This document shows positions 34,897 through 42,087 of a DNA stretch of 64,000 nt, one piece after another. Below the pieces are notes generated by a model. The model was given only the letters and a program-made list of their open reading frames with translations. It was not told the origin of the DNA and did not search any database. This DNA is from Aureimonas ureilytica DSM 18598 = NBRC 106430 (GTDB taxonomy: Bacteria; Pseudomonadota; Alphaproteobacteria; Rhizobiales; Rhizobiaceae): NCBI RefSeq assembly GCF_000382705.1, contig NZ_ARQE01000010.1, positions 124,001 through 188,000 on the forward strand, written 5' to 3'. The translations under genes were made by a program, and so were the position numbers. Position 1 is the stretch's first letter. Every line of letters begins with the position of its first letter.

Positions 34897-34918
34897 CCCG
34901 GCGCTCCTTTGCGCCGGG
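34897..34918 (+). terminator. Terminator-like hairpin after the alkaline phosphatase gene
   Basis: CCCGGCGC (34897-34904), TCCTTT, GCGCCGGG (34911-34918), then a T-containing tail (GCTTGTCGTCCTTT). Probably a moderate terminator. Confidence 0.65.
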
Positions 34919-34947
34919 GCTTGTCGTCCTTTCGAGGAAGGTCGCCC

Positions 34948-35412
34948 ATGGCACGCGTCGAACCGAACCGCCGGCATGTGATCGTCTCGGGTCTCGCCGC
35001 CCTCGCCGCCCTCGCGCTCGCCCCGCGCCAAGCCTTGGCCGCGATCGAGCGGATCGGTTTCGACGATCTCTACGGCAAGATCAGCGTGCTCGGCCTGTCC
35101 TTTTCCGACAAGGCCAAGGCGCTTACCGGCCAAAGCGTCGAGATGCGGGGCTTCATGGCCCCGCCCCTGAAGGCCGAGGCGAAGTTCTTCGTGCTCACCG
35201 AAATTCCGATGTCGCTCTGCCCCTTCTGCTCCTCGGACGCCGACTGGCCGGCCAATATCGTCGTGGTCTACTTGAGGGAAGCGCAGACCTTCGAGCAGGC
35301 CAACAAGGTGATCGAGGTGTCTGGGCGCTTCGAGATCGGCTCCTGGACCGATCCCGAAACCGGCTTCGTCAGCCTCGTGCGCATCGTCGACGCCAGCTTT
35401 CGGACGGTGTGA
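34948..35412 (+). CDS. Exported DUF3299-like protein, first gene of a metal-associated ABC cluster
   Basis: A 154-residue protein, MARVEPNRRHVIVSGLAALA at the start; the Arg-Arg before a hydrophobic stretch ending QALAA suggests export, perhaps by Tat. The mature part has VEMRGFMAPPLKAEAKFFVL and SLCPFCSSDADWPANIVVVYL, reminiscent of DUF3299 proteins (GFMxPL...FLLVP...C...P..QIVxV) and with a conserved Cys-x-x-Cys that could bind metal or form a disulfide. The next two genes overlap or abut it and encode a LolD-like ATPase and FtsX-like permease. GAGGAAGG lies 9 nt before the ATG. Function unproven. Confidence 0.72.
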   Translation: MARVEPNRRHVIVSGLAALAALALAPRQALAAIERIGFDDLYGKISVLGLSFSDKAKALTGQSVEMRGFMAPPLKAEAKFFVLTEIPMSLCPFCSSDADWPANIVVVYLREAQTFEQANKVIEVSGRFEIGSWTDPETGFVSLVRIVDASFRTV

Positions 35413-36089
35413 GCGAGATGCCGGCCCTGTCCATCCGCGATCTCGACATCCGCTTTCCCGGCCTCGACGCCCCTGCCCTCGCCATTCCCGCGCTCGACCT
35501 CGAGGCCGGCGCGCGCGTCGCGCTGACGGGAGCGTCGGGTTCCGGCAAGACGACCTTCATCAACGCCGTGAGTGGCCTGGAGCGGGTGCGCCAGGGCGCG
35601 GTGCGCTGGGGCGAGACGGACCTCGCGACACTGGGCGAGGCCCGGCGCGACCGCTGGCGCGCGGCGTCGATCGGCCTCGTCATGCAGGATTTCCACCTCT
35701 TCCCGGGCCTCACCGTTCTCGACAACGTGCTCCTGCCGCACCGCCTGTCGTGCGCCCTGCCGCTGGCCGAGGCGCGCGCCGAGGGCGAGCGGCTGCTGAC
35801 CCGCTTCGGCATCACCCGCCATGCGCAGCGCGTCGAGACCCTGTCGCGCGGGCAGATGCAGCGGGTCGCCATCGCCCGCGCGCTGGCCGGGCGGCCCGGC
35901 ATCCTGATCGCCGACGAGCCGACCGCGAGCCTCGACGCCGAGGCCGGCGCGGCCGTCGGCGACCTTCTTCTGGAACTCGCCGCAGACACCGGCCTCACCC
36001 TGATCGTCGCCACGCACGACCCGCATCTCACCGGCCGCATGAACCGCGTCTTGCGGCTCGGCAATGGCCGCCTCGCGCCGGAGCGCTGA
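35409..36089 (+). CDS. LolD/MacB-like ABC transporter ATP-binding protein
   Basis: A 226-residue ATPase: Walker A GASGSGKTT, Q-loop MQDFHLFPGLTVLDNVLLP, signature LSRGQMQRVAIARALAG, Walker B ILIADEPTASLD and H-loop VATHDPHL. It belongs to the mechanotransmission (MacB/LolD/FtsE) group, which powers FtsX-type permeases rather than substrate channels. The GTG at 35409 overlaps the upstream stop (GTGA); ATG at 35418 is the alternative. The permease gene follows after 4 nt, so the three genes are one translation-coupled operon. Confidence 0.88.
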   Translation: MSEMPALSIRDLDIRFPGLDAPALAIPALDLEAGARVALTGASGSGKTTFINAVSGLERVRQGAVRWGETDLATLGEARRDRWRAASIGLVMQDFHLFPGLTVLDNVLLPHRLSCALPLAEARAEGERLLTRFGITRHAQRVETLSRGQMQRVAIARALAGRPGILIADEPTASLDAEAGAAVGDLLLELAADTGLTLIVATHDPHLTGRMNRVLRLGNGRLAPER

Positions 36090-36093
36090 TCCC

Positions 36094-37452
36094 ATGCTCG
36101 GTTTCATCTGGGCGGACCTCCGCCGGCATTGGGCGGGCGTTCTCGCCGTCATCCTCCTGATCGCGCTCGCGACCGCGCTCGGCGTCGCGGTGACGCTCGG
36201 CGAACGGGCGATCCGGCTCGGCAGCGCCCGAGCGGCCGCCGCCTTCGACCTCGTGGTCGGCGCGCCCGGCAGCGAAACGCAGCTCGTTCTCTCCTCCATC
36301 TTCCTCCAGGCCGCGCCCCTCCCGCTTCTGCCCGGCCGCACGCTGGCGGCCCTGCGCGCCGATCCGCGCGTCGCCTATGCCGCCCCGGTCGGCTTCGGCG
36401 ATTTCGTCGGCGACGATCCGGTGGTCGGCACGACCGGGGACGTCGTGGCCGGGCTCGGAGGACTTGCCGAGGGGCGCGGCTTCGAGCGGCTGCGGGACGC
36501 GGTAGTCGGCTCGGCCGTCGCGCGCCCGATCGGCGCGCATTTCAAGCCGCTGCACGGCCGCCTGTCGGACGGCGGGCATGTCCATGCGGGCATCGCCTAC
36601 GAGGTGGTCGGGCGCATGAAGCCGACAGGAACCGCCTGGGACAAGGCCATTCTCGTGCCGATCGAGGCCGTCTGGCGCGCCCATGGCCACGCGCCGCACG
36701 AAGACGGCGAGCACGAGGGCGAGGCCGAACCGCATGCCGACGAGGCGGGTCATGCCGATGAGGCGCCCCCTGCCGACGAGGCGAAACCGGCGCCCGCGTC
36801 GGCCGGCGGCGGCTTCGCCGCCATGGCCGCCTATGTCGAGCCCGGCGAGCGCGCCATGCCGCGCGCGGTGGATCTCGACCGGCCGGTGGACCCGCAGGCG
36901 CTCGACCGCGCCGACGCGCCGGGCGTGCCGGCGATCGTGGTGAAGCCGCGCAGCATCGCCGACGCCTACAAGCTGCGCCAGGACTACCGGCGCGAAGGGA
37001 GCCTCGCGGTGTTTCCGGCCGAGGTCCTGACGCGGCTCTACGGCACGCTCGGCGATGCGCGCACGGTTCTCTCCGCCATCAGCGCAGGGGCGCAGGCGCT
37101 GGTCGGCGCGGCGATCCTCTTCGTGGTGATCGTCCATGTCCTCCAGCGGCGGCGCCAGATCGGCGCGCTTCGCGCCTTCGGCGCCCCGCGCTCGGCCGTC
37201 TTCGCCATCGTCTGGGCCGAGATTTTCGCGATGGTCGGCGCCGGCGTCCTCGGCGGGTTCGCGATCGGCTACGCCGCCGCGCGGCTTCTCGCCCGCATCG
37301 CCGGGGGCGCGGGCGGCATCACGCTTCCCGTGGAGCTCAAGCCTTCGGACGCCGCGACGCTCGGCTGGCTGCTTCTGATCGTCGGCCTGGTGACGCTGAT
37401 CCCGGCGGCGCTGGCCTATCGCCAGTCGCCCGCCGAGGCGCTACGAAGCTGA
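36094..37452 (+). CDS. FtsX-like ABC permease with His-rich periplasmic insert
   Basis: A 452-residue protein: one N-terminal TM (about 10-32), a long periplasmic MacB-like domain, and three C-terminal TM segments (about 322-345, 365-400, 420-440) with FtsX features (VLQRRRQIGALRAFGAPRSAVFAIVWAEI). The periplasmic domain holds a striking His/Asp/Glu stretch at about 200-235 (AHGHAPHEDGEHEGEAEPH and ADEAGHADEAPP), a likely divalent-metal-binding loop. With the ATPase and the CxxC exported protein it resembles zinc-associated clusters such as ZrgABCDE of vibrios; zinc handling is inference. It probably transmits ATP energy to a periplasmic process. Confidence 0.85.
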   Translation: MLGFIWADLRRHWAGVLAVILLIALATALGVAVTLGERAIRLGSARAAAAFDLVVGAPGSETQLVLSSIFLQAAPLPLLPGRTLAALRADPRVAYAAPVGFGDFVGDDPVVGTTGDVVAGLGGLAEGRGFERLRDAVVGSAVARPIGAHFKPLHGRLSDGGHVHAGIAYEVVGRMKPTGTAWDKAILVPIEAVWRAHGHAPHEDGEHEGEAEPHADEAGHADEAPPADEAKPAPASAGGGFAAMAAYVEPGERAMPRAVDLDRPVDPQALDRADAPGVPAIVVKPRSIADAYKLRQDYRREGSLAVFPAEVLTRLYGTLGDARTVLSAISAGAQALVGAAILFVVIVHVLQRRRQIGALRAFGAPRSAVFAIVWAEIFAMVGAGVLGGFAIGYAAARLLARIAGGAGGITLPVELKPSDAATLGWLLLIVGLVTLIPAALAYRQSPAEALRS

Positions 37453-37491
37453 GAGTCCGGCCGGTCCGGCCCGGCCGGAGGGAGACGGATC

Positions 37492-37893
37492 ATGGCGACC
37501 CTCGCGCTGACAGCGCTGCTCGTGCGCGATTACGACGAGGCGCGCCGCTTCTTCGAGGGCGCGCTCGGCTTCGAATGCGTGGAAGACCGCGAGCTTTCGC
37601 CGGACAAGCGCTGGGTCGTGGTCCGCCCCAAGGGTTCGCCGGCGGGCGGGCTGCTTCTCGCGCGGGCGGCGGATGCGCGCCAGCGCGCGCAGGTCGGAGA
37701 CCAGGCCGGCGGCCGGGTCTTCCTGTTTCCCCACACCGACGATTTCCCGCGCGATCACGCCGCCTTTCAAGCCAAGGGCGTCGTCTTCGAGGAAGCGCCG
37801 CGCCGCGAGCCCTATGGGTTCGTGGCCGTGTTCCGCGATCTCTACGGCAATCGCTGGGACCTGATCGGCCCCGACCCCGCCGCCGATCCCTGA
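37492..37893 (+). CDS. VOC-superfamily (glyoxalase-like) protein
   Basis: A 133-residue single VOC domain: ALTALLVRDYDEARRFFEGALGFECVED (first beta-alpha-beta-beta unit) and FVAVFRDLYGNRWDLIGP (second unit, with the usual DxxGNxWDL ending). Related proteins include lactoylglutathione lyase-like and resistance proteins. The metal-ligand pattern is incomplete (no clear first-strand His), so the reaction cannot be named. RBS GGAGGGAGA precedes the ATG. It converges with the cupin gene, 10 nt apart. Confidence 0.8.
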   Translation: MATLALTALLVRDYDEARRFFEGALGFECVEDRELSPDKRWVVVRPKGSPAGGLLLARAADARQRAQVGDQAGGRVFLFPHTDDFPRDHAAFQAKGVVFEEAPRREPYGFVAVFRDLYGNRWDLIGPDPAADP

Positions 37894-37903
37894 CCGTGGG
37901 GCC

Positions 37904-38302
37904 TCACTCGCCCCGGTAATCCGCGTCGGAGACCGGCTCCATCCAGTCCACGACCTTGCCGTCCTCGTGTTCCTGAATGGCGATATGGGTCATGGCGGCG
38001 TTCGGCGCGGCGCCGTGCCAGTGCCGCTCGCCCGGCTCGAACCAGACGACGTCGCCCGGCCGGATTTCCTCGATCGGCCCGCCCTCGCGCTGCGCGCGGC
38101 CGAGCCCGGCCGTGACGATCAGGGTCTGGCCGCGCGGATGCGTGTGCCAGGCGGTGCGCGCGCCCGGCTCGAAGGTCACGCTCGCCGCCGCCCCGCGCCG
38201 CGCCTCGTTGGCGGCAAACAGGGGGTCGACGCGCACCTGTCCGGTGAACCAGTCCGACGGCCCCTTGGTGGAGGGCGTCGCGCCGTTGCGGATAATGTCC
38301 AT
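37904..38302 (-). CDS. Cupin-domain protein
   Basis: A 132-residue small cupin, [21 protein letters not shown] at the start. Cupin motif 1 is present as [16 protein letters not shown] (His-x-His then Gln in place of Glu) and motif 2 as [17 protein letters not shown] (His). The layout matches the manganese-dependent hydroxynitrile-lyase-like/quercetinase-like cupins often annotated as carboxymuconolactone-associated; the real substrate is unknown. Single gene with weak RBS (AGGAAA). Confidence 0.8.
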   Translation of the reverse strand: MDIIRNGATPSTKGPSDWFTGQVRVDPLFAANEARRGAAASVTFEPGARTAWHTHPRGQTLIVTAGLGRAQREGGPIEEIRPGDVVWFEPGERHWHGAAPNAAMTHIAIQEHEDGKVVDWMEPVSDADYRGE

Positions 38303-38416
38303 TTTCCTGCCTATCGAGAGCCGGTCCCAGCTCTCATTATAGGGGACGGCGCGCCGAATTTCGAAAGGCGCTTGCGAAAGGCGGGTCGGCTCGCGGGGAG
38401 CCCGCCGCCTCGTGCG

Positions 38417-39193
38417 CTACCCGCCTTCGCGGATTCTGCGATGGAGCCCGTCGAGGCCGGCGCGCATCGCCTCGAACGCGCCGCTGTCGCCAAGTTGGCG
38501 CTCCAGCTGCTCGTTCAGCCCGCCCGGCGTCGTGTGCTCCCTGGCGAGGCCCGCGAAATCGGTTGCTGGCGAGGCCTCGGCCGTTCGCGCGAGCCCCGAG
38601 AGAATCCGGCCGACATAATCTCTCGCCGCGTCCTGCGGCAGGCCTTGCTCCGTAAGCCAGCCGGCGACCGCCGCCGCCATCGAGAAATGCGCGGCCATGA
38701 TGCCGGAGGCCGCGGCCAGCGCGTCGAAGGCGGCCGGGTCCGACACCTCCGTCACCGTTCCGACGCGCCCGAACAGCGCCGCGACGGTCGGGTCCGGCGG
38801 CATGAGGGCGGTCGGCGAGCGGCCCTCGGCGGCGGCGGGCAGCGGGATCGCGCGCAGAACGCGCGCGGCCGGCGCGACCAGAGGCGCCAGCTCGTCCAGC
38901 GACAGCATGGCGACGAGGCTGACGACGACATGCGTGTCCTTGAACCGCAGCGCCGCCAGCACCTCGCGGACGATCTGCGGCCGCACCGCGACGAAGACCA
39001 TGTCGCAACCGTCGAGCACCGCCTGATTGTCGGCCGCGATCCGAACCGCGCCCGGATGGCGGTTCGCAAGGCGCCCCGCGACATCCGCGCCCCTTGGGGA
39101 GAGGAGAATGTCCGTCTCCCGCGCGCCCTCGCGCAGGAGGCCCGTCACGATGGCCTCGGTGATCGCCCCTGCGCCGACAAATCCCAGTCTCAA
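38417..39193 (-). CDS. proC: Pyrroline-5-carboxylate reductase family protein
   Basis: A 258-residue protein with TTG start (MRLGFVGAGAITEAIVTGLL), chosen because GGAAGGA is 8 nt upstream and no ATG fits. N-terminal Rossmann motif GAGAITEAI, then CDMVFVAVRPQIVREVLAAL and VLRAIPLPAAAEGRSPTALMPP; the C-terminal dimerisation helices contain LAREHTTPGGLNEQLERQL, the PGG(x)N motif of ProC. It would reduce pyrroline-5-carboxylate to proline with NAD(P)H. Divergent residues (PLPAAAEG instead of MPNTPA) suggest a paralogue that may act on another imine. Confidence 0.8.
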   Translation of the reverse strand: MRLGFVGAGAITEAIVTGLLREGARETDILLSPRGADVAGRLANRHPGAVRIAADNQAVLDGCDMVFVAVRPQIVREVLAALRFKDTHVVVSLVAMLSLDELAPLVAPAARVLRAIPLPAAAEGRSPTALMPPDPTVAALFGRVGTVTEVSDPAAFDALAAASGIMAAHFSMAAAVAGWLTEQGLPQDAARDYVGRILSGLARTAEASPATDFAGLAREHTTPGGLNEQLERQLGDSGAFEAMRAGLDGLHRRIREGG

Positions 39194-39216
39194 GCCCTTG
39201 GTCCTTCCGCTCGCGC

Positions 39217-39354
39217 TCAGGCCACCGCCCGCGCGCTCGTGATCTCCACCAGCGCCCCGCATATAAAGGGCGCTTCGTCGGAGGCGAGCGCCGCGACCTC
39301 TTCCGCCCGGCCGATGGGCCCGAGCGGGATGAAGCGGGTCGGCGGCTTGGTCTC
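39217..39354 (-). pseudogene. Remnant of a short-chain dehydrogenase/reductase C-terminus
   Basis: The minus frame reads ETKPPTRFIPLGPIGRAEEV then AALASDEAPFICGALVEITSA, the recognisable last 40 residues of an SDR (R-x-PLGRIGxPEEVA...LASDEAxFITGA). The FLASD stretch has lost residues and the terminal VDGG is missing; nothing SDR-like precedes it. It lies in the 246-nt gap between the XRE-cupin regulator and proC. I regard it as a decayed gene. Confidence 0.7.
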
Positions 39355-39440
39355 GAAATAGATCCGAGGCAGCGCCCGAGGCCGGGCTGCTGACGGCTGA
39401 CGCACGGCGCCTCGGTGAAGGTCGGCGGTCGCCCGAGACC

Positions 39441-40001
39441 TCAGAAGCTCGGCGGCGTGCAGGCACTGACGACCTCGCACGGGTTCGGGCCGACGCAGCG
39501 GAACCGGTGCGGCCGGCGGCTCTCGAAATAATAGGCGTCGCCGGGTCCGAGGATTCGGCGCTCGTCGTCAACAGTCACCTCCAGCCGGCCGGACAGGATC
39601 ACGCCTCCCTCCTCGCCCTCGTGGGACAGCGGCACCTTCCCCGTGTCGGCGCCCGGCTGGTAGCATTCCTTCAGGATCTGGAGCGCGCGCCCGAACATGG
39701 TCTCCCCGACCTGGCGATAGGAGATCGTCCCCTTGCCGATCTCGACCAGCTCCTCCGCTTGATAGAACACCTGCCTCGGCCGCTCCGGCTCGAAGGCGAA
39801 GAACTCCGCGAGCCCGATCGGAATGCCGTCGAGAATGCGCTTCAGCGCGCCGACGGAGGGGTTCGTCGCGTTGGCCTCGATCAGCGAAATCGTCGAGTTC
39901 GTGACGCCGGCCCGTTTGGCGAGCTGGCGCTGCGACAGGCCCCGCGCGATCCGCAGGTGCCGAAGCCGCCCGCCGACATCCACCGCCACCGCTTCGCTCA
40001 T
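39441..40001 (-). CDS. XRE-family regulator with cupin sensor domain (PuuR-like)
   Basis: A 186-residue repressor-type protein: HTH_3 domain at about 9-63 (LRHLRIARGLSQRQLAKRAG, NSTISLIEANATNPSVGAL) and a C-terminal cupin (about 108-180: SHEGEEGGVILSGRLEVTVDD and GDAYYFESRRPHRFRCVG). This architecture is that of PuuR and related regulators of polyamine, beta-alanine and taurine catabolism. It is divergent from an omega-amino acid:pyruvate aminotransferase gene 141 nt away, which it probably controls. Confidence 0.9.
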   Translation of the reverse strand: MSEAVAVDVGGRLRHLRIARGLSQRQLAKRAGVTNSTISLIEANATNPSVGALKRILDGIPIGLAEFFAFEPERPRQVFYQAEELVEIGKGTISYRQVGETMFGRALQILKECYQPGADTGKVPLSHEGEEGGVILSGRLEVTVDDERRILGPGDAYYFESRRPHRFRCVGPNPCEVVSACTPPSF

Positions 40002-40142
40002 TTGACGTGTTTCTCCCGTTCGATATCCGCAACACCTCGCAACCGAGACCTAGACGGGTCAAGGGGTTGCGGGCCGGCAGAAAAGGACTTGTTCGCGGCG
40101 GGGATCGAGCGCTTCCTGTCGCCAACGCCCAGGAGATTCCCG

Positions 40143-41480
40143 ATGAACGTCCACGCCACGCCGAACTCGCCCGCGCTCGACAGCTACTGGATGCCGTTTA
40201 CCGCCAACCGCCAGTTCAAGAAGGCGCCGCGCCTTCTCGTGGCGGCCGAGGGCATGCATTACACGAGCGACGACGGCCGCAAGGTCCTCGACGGAACCGC
40301 CGGCCTCTGGTGCGTGAACGCAGGCCATGGTCGCCGCCAGATCGCCGAGGCCGTCGAGCGCCAGCTCACCACGCTCGACTACGCCCCTTCCTTCCAGATG
40401 GGCCACACGATCGCCTTCGACTTCGCCGAGCGCCTGGCCAAGATCGCGCCCGGCCCGGAGGGCGGCAAGCTCGACCGCGTCTTCTTCACCGGCTCGGGCT
40501 CGGAGTCCGTCGACACGGCGCTGAAGATCGCCATCGCCTATCAGCGGGCCATCGGCCAGGGCACGCGGCAGCGCCTGATCGGCCGCGAGCGCGGCTATCA
40601 TGGCGTGGGCTTCGGCGGCATCTCGGTCGGCGGCCTCGTCAACAACCGCCGCGTCTTCCCGCAGCTCCCCGGCACCGACCACCTGCGTCACACGTTCGAC
40701 CCCGTGCGCAACGGCTACGTGAAGGGCCAGCCCGAGCACGGCGCCGAGCTCGCCGACGATCTAGAGCGCCTCGTCGCCCTTCACGGCGCGGAGACGATCG
40801 CGGCCTGCATCGTCGAGCCCGTCGCCGGCTCGACCGGCGTCCTGCCCCCGCCCAGGGGCTATCTCGAGCGCCTGCGCGCGATCTGCGACAAGCACGGCAT
40901 TCTTCTCATCTTCGATGAGGTGATCACCGGCTTCGGTCGCCTCGGCGCGCCCTTCGCGACCGACTTCTTCGGCGTCGTTCCCGACCTCGTCACCACCGCC
41001 AAGGGCCTCACCAACGGGGCGTTGCCGATGGGCGCGGTGTTCGCCAGCCGCAAGGTGCACGACGCGCTGATGCAGGGGCCGGAAGGCGCCATCGAACTCT
41101 TCCACGGCTACACCTATTCCGGCCACCCGGCGGCCTGCGCGGCCGGCATCGCGACGCTCGACATCTACGCGAGCGAAGGCCTGTTCGCCCGCCCGGCGGA
41201 GATCCAGGCGGAGTGGGACGCGGCGATCCATTCGCTGAAGGGTCTGCCGCACGTCACCGACATCCGCACGATCGGCCTCATCGCCGGCATCGAGCTGGCC
41301 TCGCGGGACGGCGCCCCCGGCGCACGCGCCTACGATGTGTTCGTCGACTGCTTCGAGAAGGGCCTTCTCATCCGCGTCACCGGCGACATCATCGCCCTTT
41401 CCCCGCCGCTCATCATCGAGCGGGAGCAGATCGGCGAGATCGTCGAGCTGCTCGGCAAGTCCATCGCCGCCGCGGCCTGA
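40143..41480 (+). CDS. Omega-amino acid (beta-alanine):pyruvate aminotransferase
   Basis: A 445-residue class III PLP aminotransferase. Start MNVHATPNSPALDSYWMPFT, then GTAGLWCVNAGHGRRQIAEAV, FFTGSGSESVDTALKIAIAY, RERGYHGVGFGG, IFDEVITGFGRLG and the PLP lysine in TTAKGLTNGALPMG. This closely follows the Pseudomonas omega-amino acid:pyruvate aminotransferase group, which moves the amino group of beta-alanine or other omega-amines to pyruvate. AGGAG lies 6 nt before the ATG. It is divergent from a PuuR-like regulator, suggesting induction by its amine substrate. Confidence 0.92.
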   Translation: MNVHATPNSPALDSYWMPFTANRQFKKAPRLLVAAEGMHYTSDDGRKVLDGTAGLWCVNAGHGRRQIAEAVERQLTTLDYAPSFQMGHTIAFDFAERLAKIAPGPEGGKLDRVFFTGSGSESVDTALKIAIAYQRAIGQGTRQRLIGRERGYHGVGFGGISVGGLVNNRRVFPQLPGTDHLRHTFDPVRNGYVKGQPEHGAELADDLERLVALHGAETIAACIVEPVAGSTGVLPPPRGYLERLRAICDKHGILLIFDEVITGFGRLGAPFATDFFGVVPDLVTTAKGLTNGALPMGAVFASRKVHDALMQGPEGAIELFHGYTYSGHPAACAAGIATLDIYASEGLFARPAEIQAEWDAAIHSLKGLPHVTDIRTIGLIAGIELASRDGAPGARAYDVFVDCFEKGLLIRVTGDIIALSPPLIIEREQIGEIVELLGKSIAAAA

Positions 41481-42023
41481 GGTCCGCTCCTCGGGCCGAC
41501 CCACGCGAAGCTCGGAGCCGGACGATCGAACGCCCGGCCAGCCCACGCCGCGCCGCCCGCTCGACGAGTCGGCGGCGCTAGGCCATCGCATCGGATGGCT
41601 CCGAGAGAGGATGGAGCCGAACCCTTGGGACTTGTTCGCGCTTCAAGCCAGCCCAAGGGCAAACGCCACCAGAAATCTGGTGTTGGGCGGTTGGGAAGGT
41701 TCGGAGCCCCCGGCGGTGGGATCGGCCTGCCCGCATGGACCGGGCTCGGGACGAATGGAAAGGCCGGCAGCTGTGGAAGCGCCCGTCTCGACCTGGTTCC
41801 CGATTGCCATCCCGCGACGCCCATGAAACACGCCGTCGATTCAGAATTCACGGATATTTTCCCATGTTACAAATAACGACCATTCAATCTTCAGCAACGC
41901 CGTACCCGTTCATATTAACGTTGCATTCATGGACAACCCTTAGATCCCCCTATAAAATTTAACGATCATTTTGGTCACGATTAATTCAGGAGGTGGTGCG
42001 ATTGTGACATCCGACGTTTGGAG
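41481..42023. other. 543-nt gap before the GGDEF-EAL gene
   Basis: The first 380 nt are GC-rich with no supportable gene; they contain a perfect palindrome at 41667-41682. From about 41840 the sequence turns AT-rich and holds a candidate promoter (TGGACA 41930-41935, TATAAA 41951-41956, spacing 15) and a perfect AGGAGGTG at 41988-41995 that belongs to a short leader ORF rather than the main gene. Confidence 0.55.
41667..41682. promoter_or_regulatory. Perfect palindrome CACCAGA-AA-TCTGGTG
   Basis: Seven-base arms with a 2-nt centre, 187 nt after the aminotransferase stop and about 340 nt before the GGDEF-EAL start. The size fits a dimeric repressor site. No factor can be named. Confidence 0.4.
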
Positions 42024-42087
42024 ATGTTCAGTCGCATGCGCCAATCAGCTAGCGAGTTCCTCGGGAAGGGACCGAACCGACGCGTGA
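42004..42087 (+). CDS. Short leader ORF overlapping the GGDEF-EAL gene start
   Basis: A GTG-started frame of 27 codons plus stop (MTSDVWRCSVACANQLASSS onward) whose ribosome site AGGAGG is perfect and 10 nt upstream. It overlaps the first 64 nt of the GGDEF-EAL gene in another frame. The larger gene has only a poor site of its own, so the leader may couple or limit its translation. Translation of the leader itself is unproven. Confidence 0.4.
   Translation: MTSDVWRCSVACANQLASSSGRDRTDA

Noticed and set aside
34948-37452. Lipoprotein-releasing LolCDE system
   Set aside because: The ATPase and permease look LolD/LolC-like, but there is a single permease with a His-rich insert and a linked CxxC exported protein, which fits a metal-associated cluster better.
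41595-41876. 93-codon plus-strand frame in the gap before the GGDEF-EAL gene
   Set aside because: No ribosome site, Gly/Arg-rich composition and no domain pattern; also crosses the GC to AT transition without change in character.
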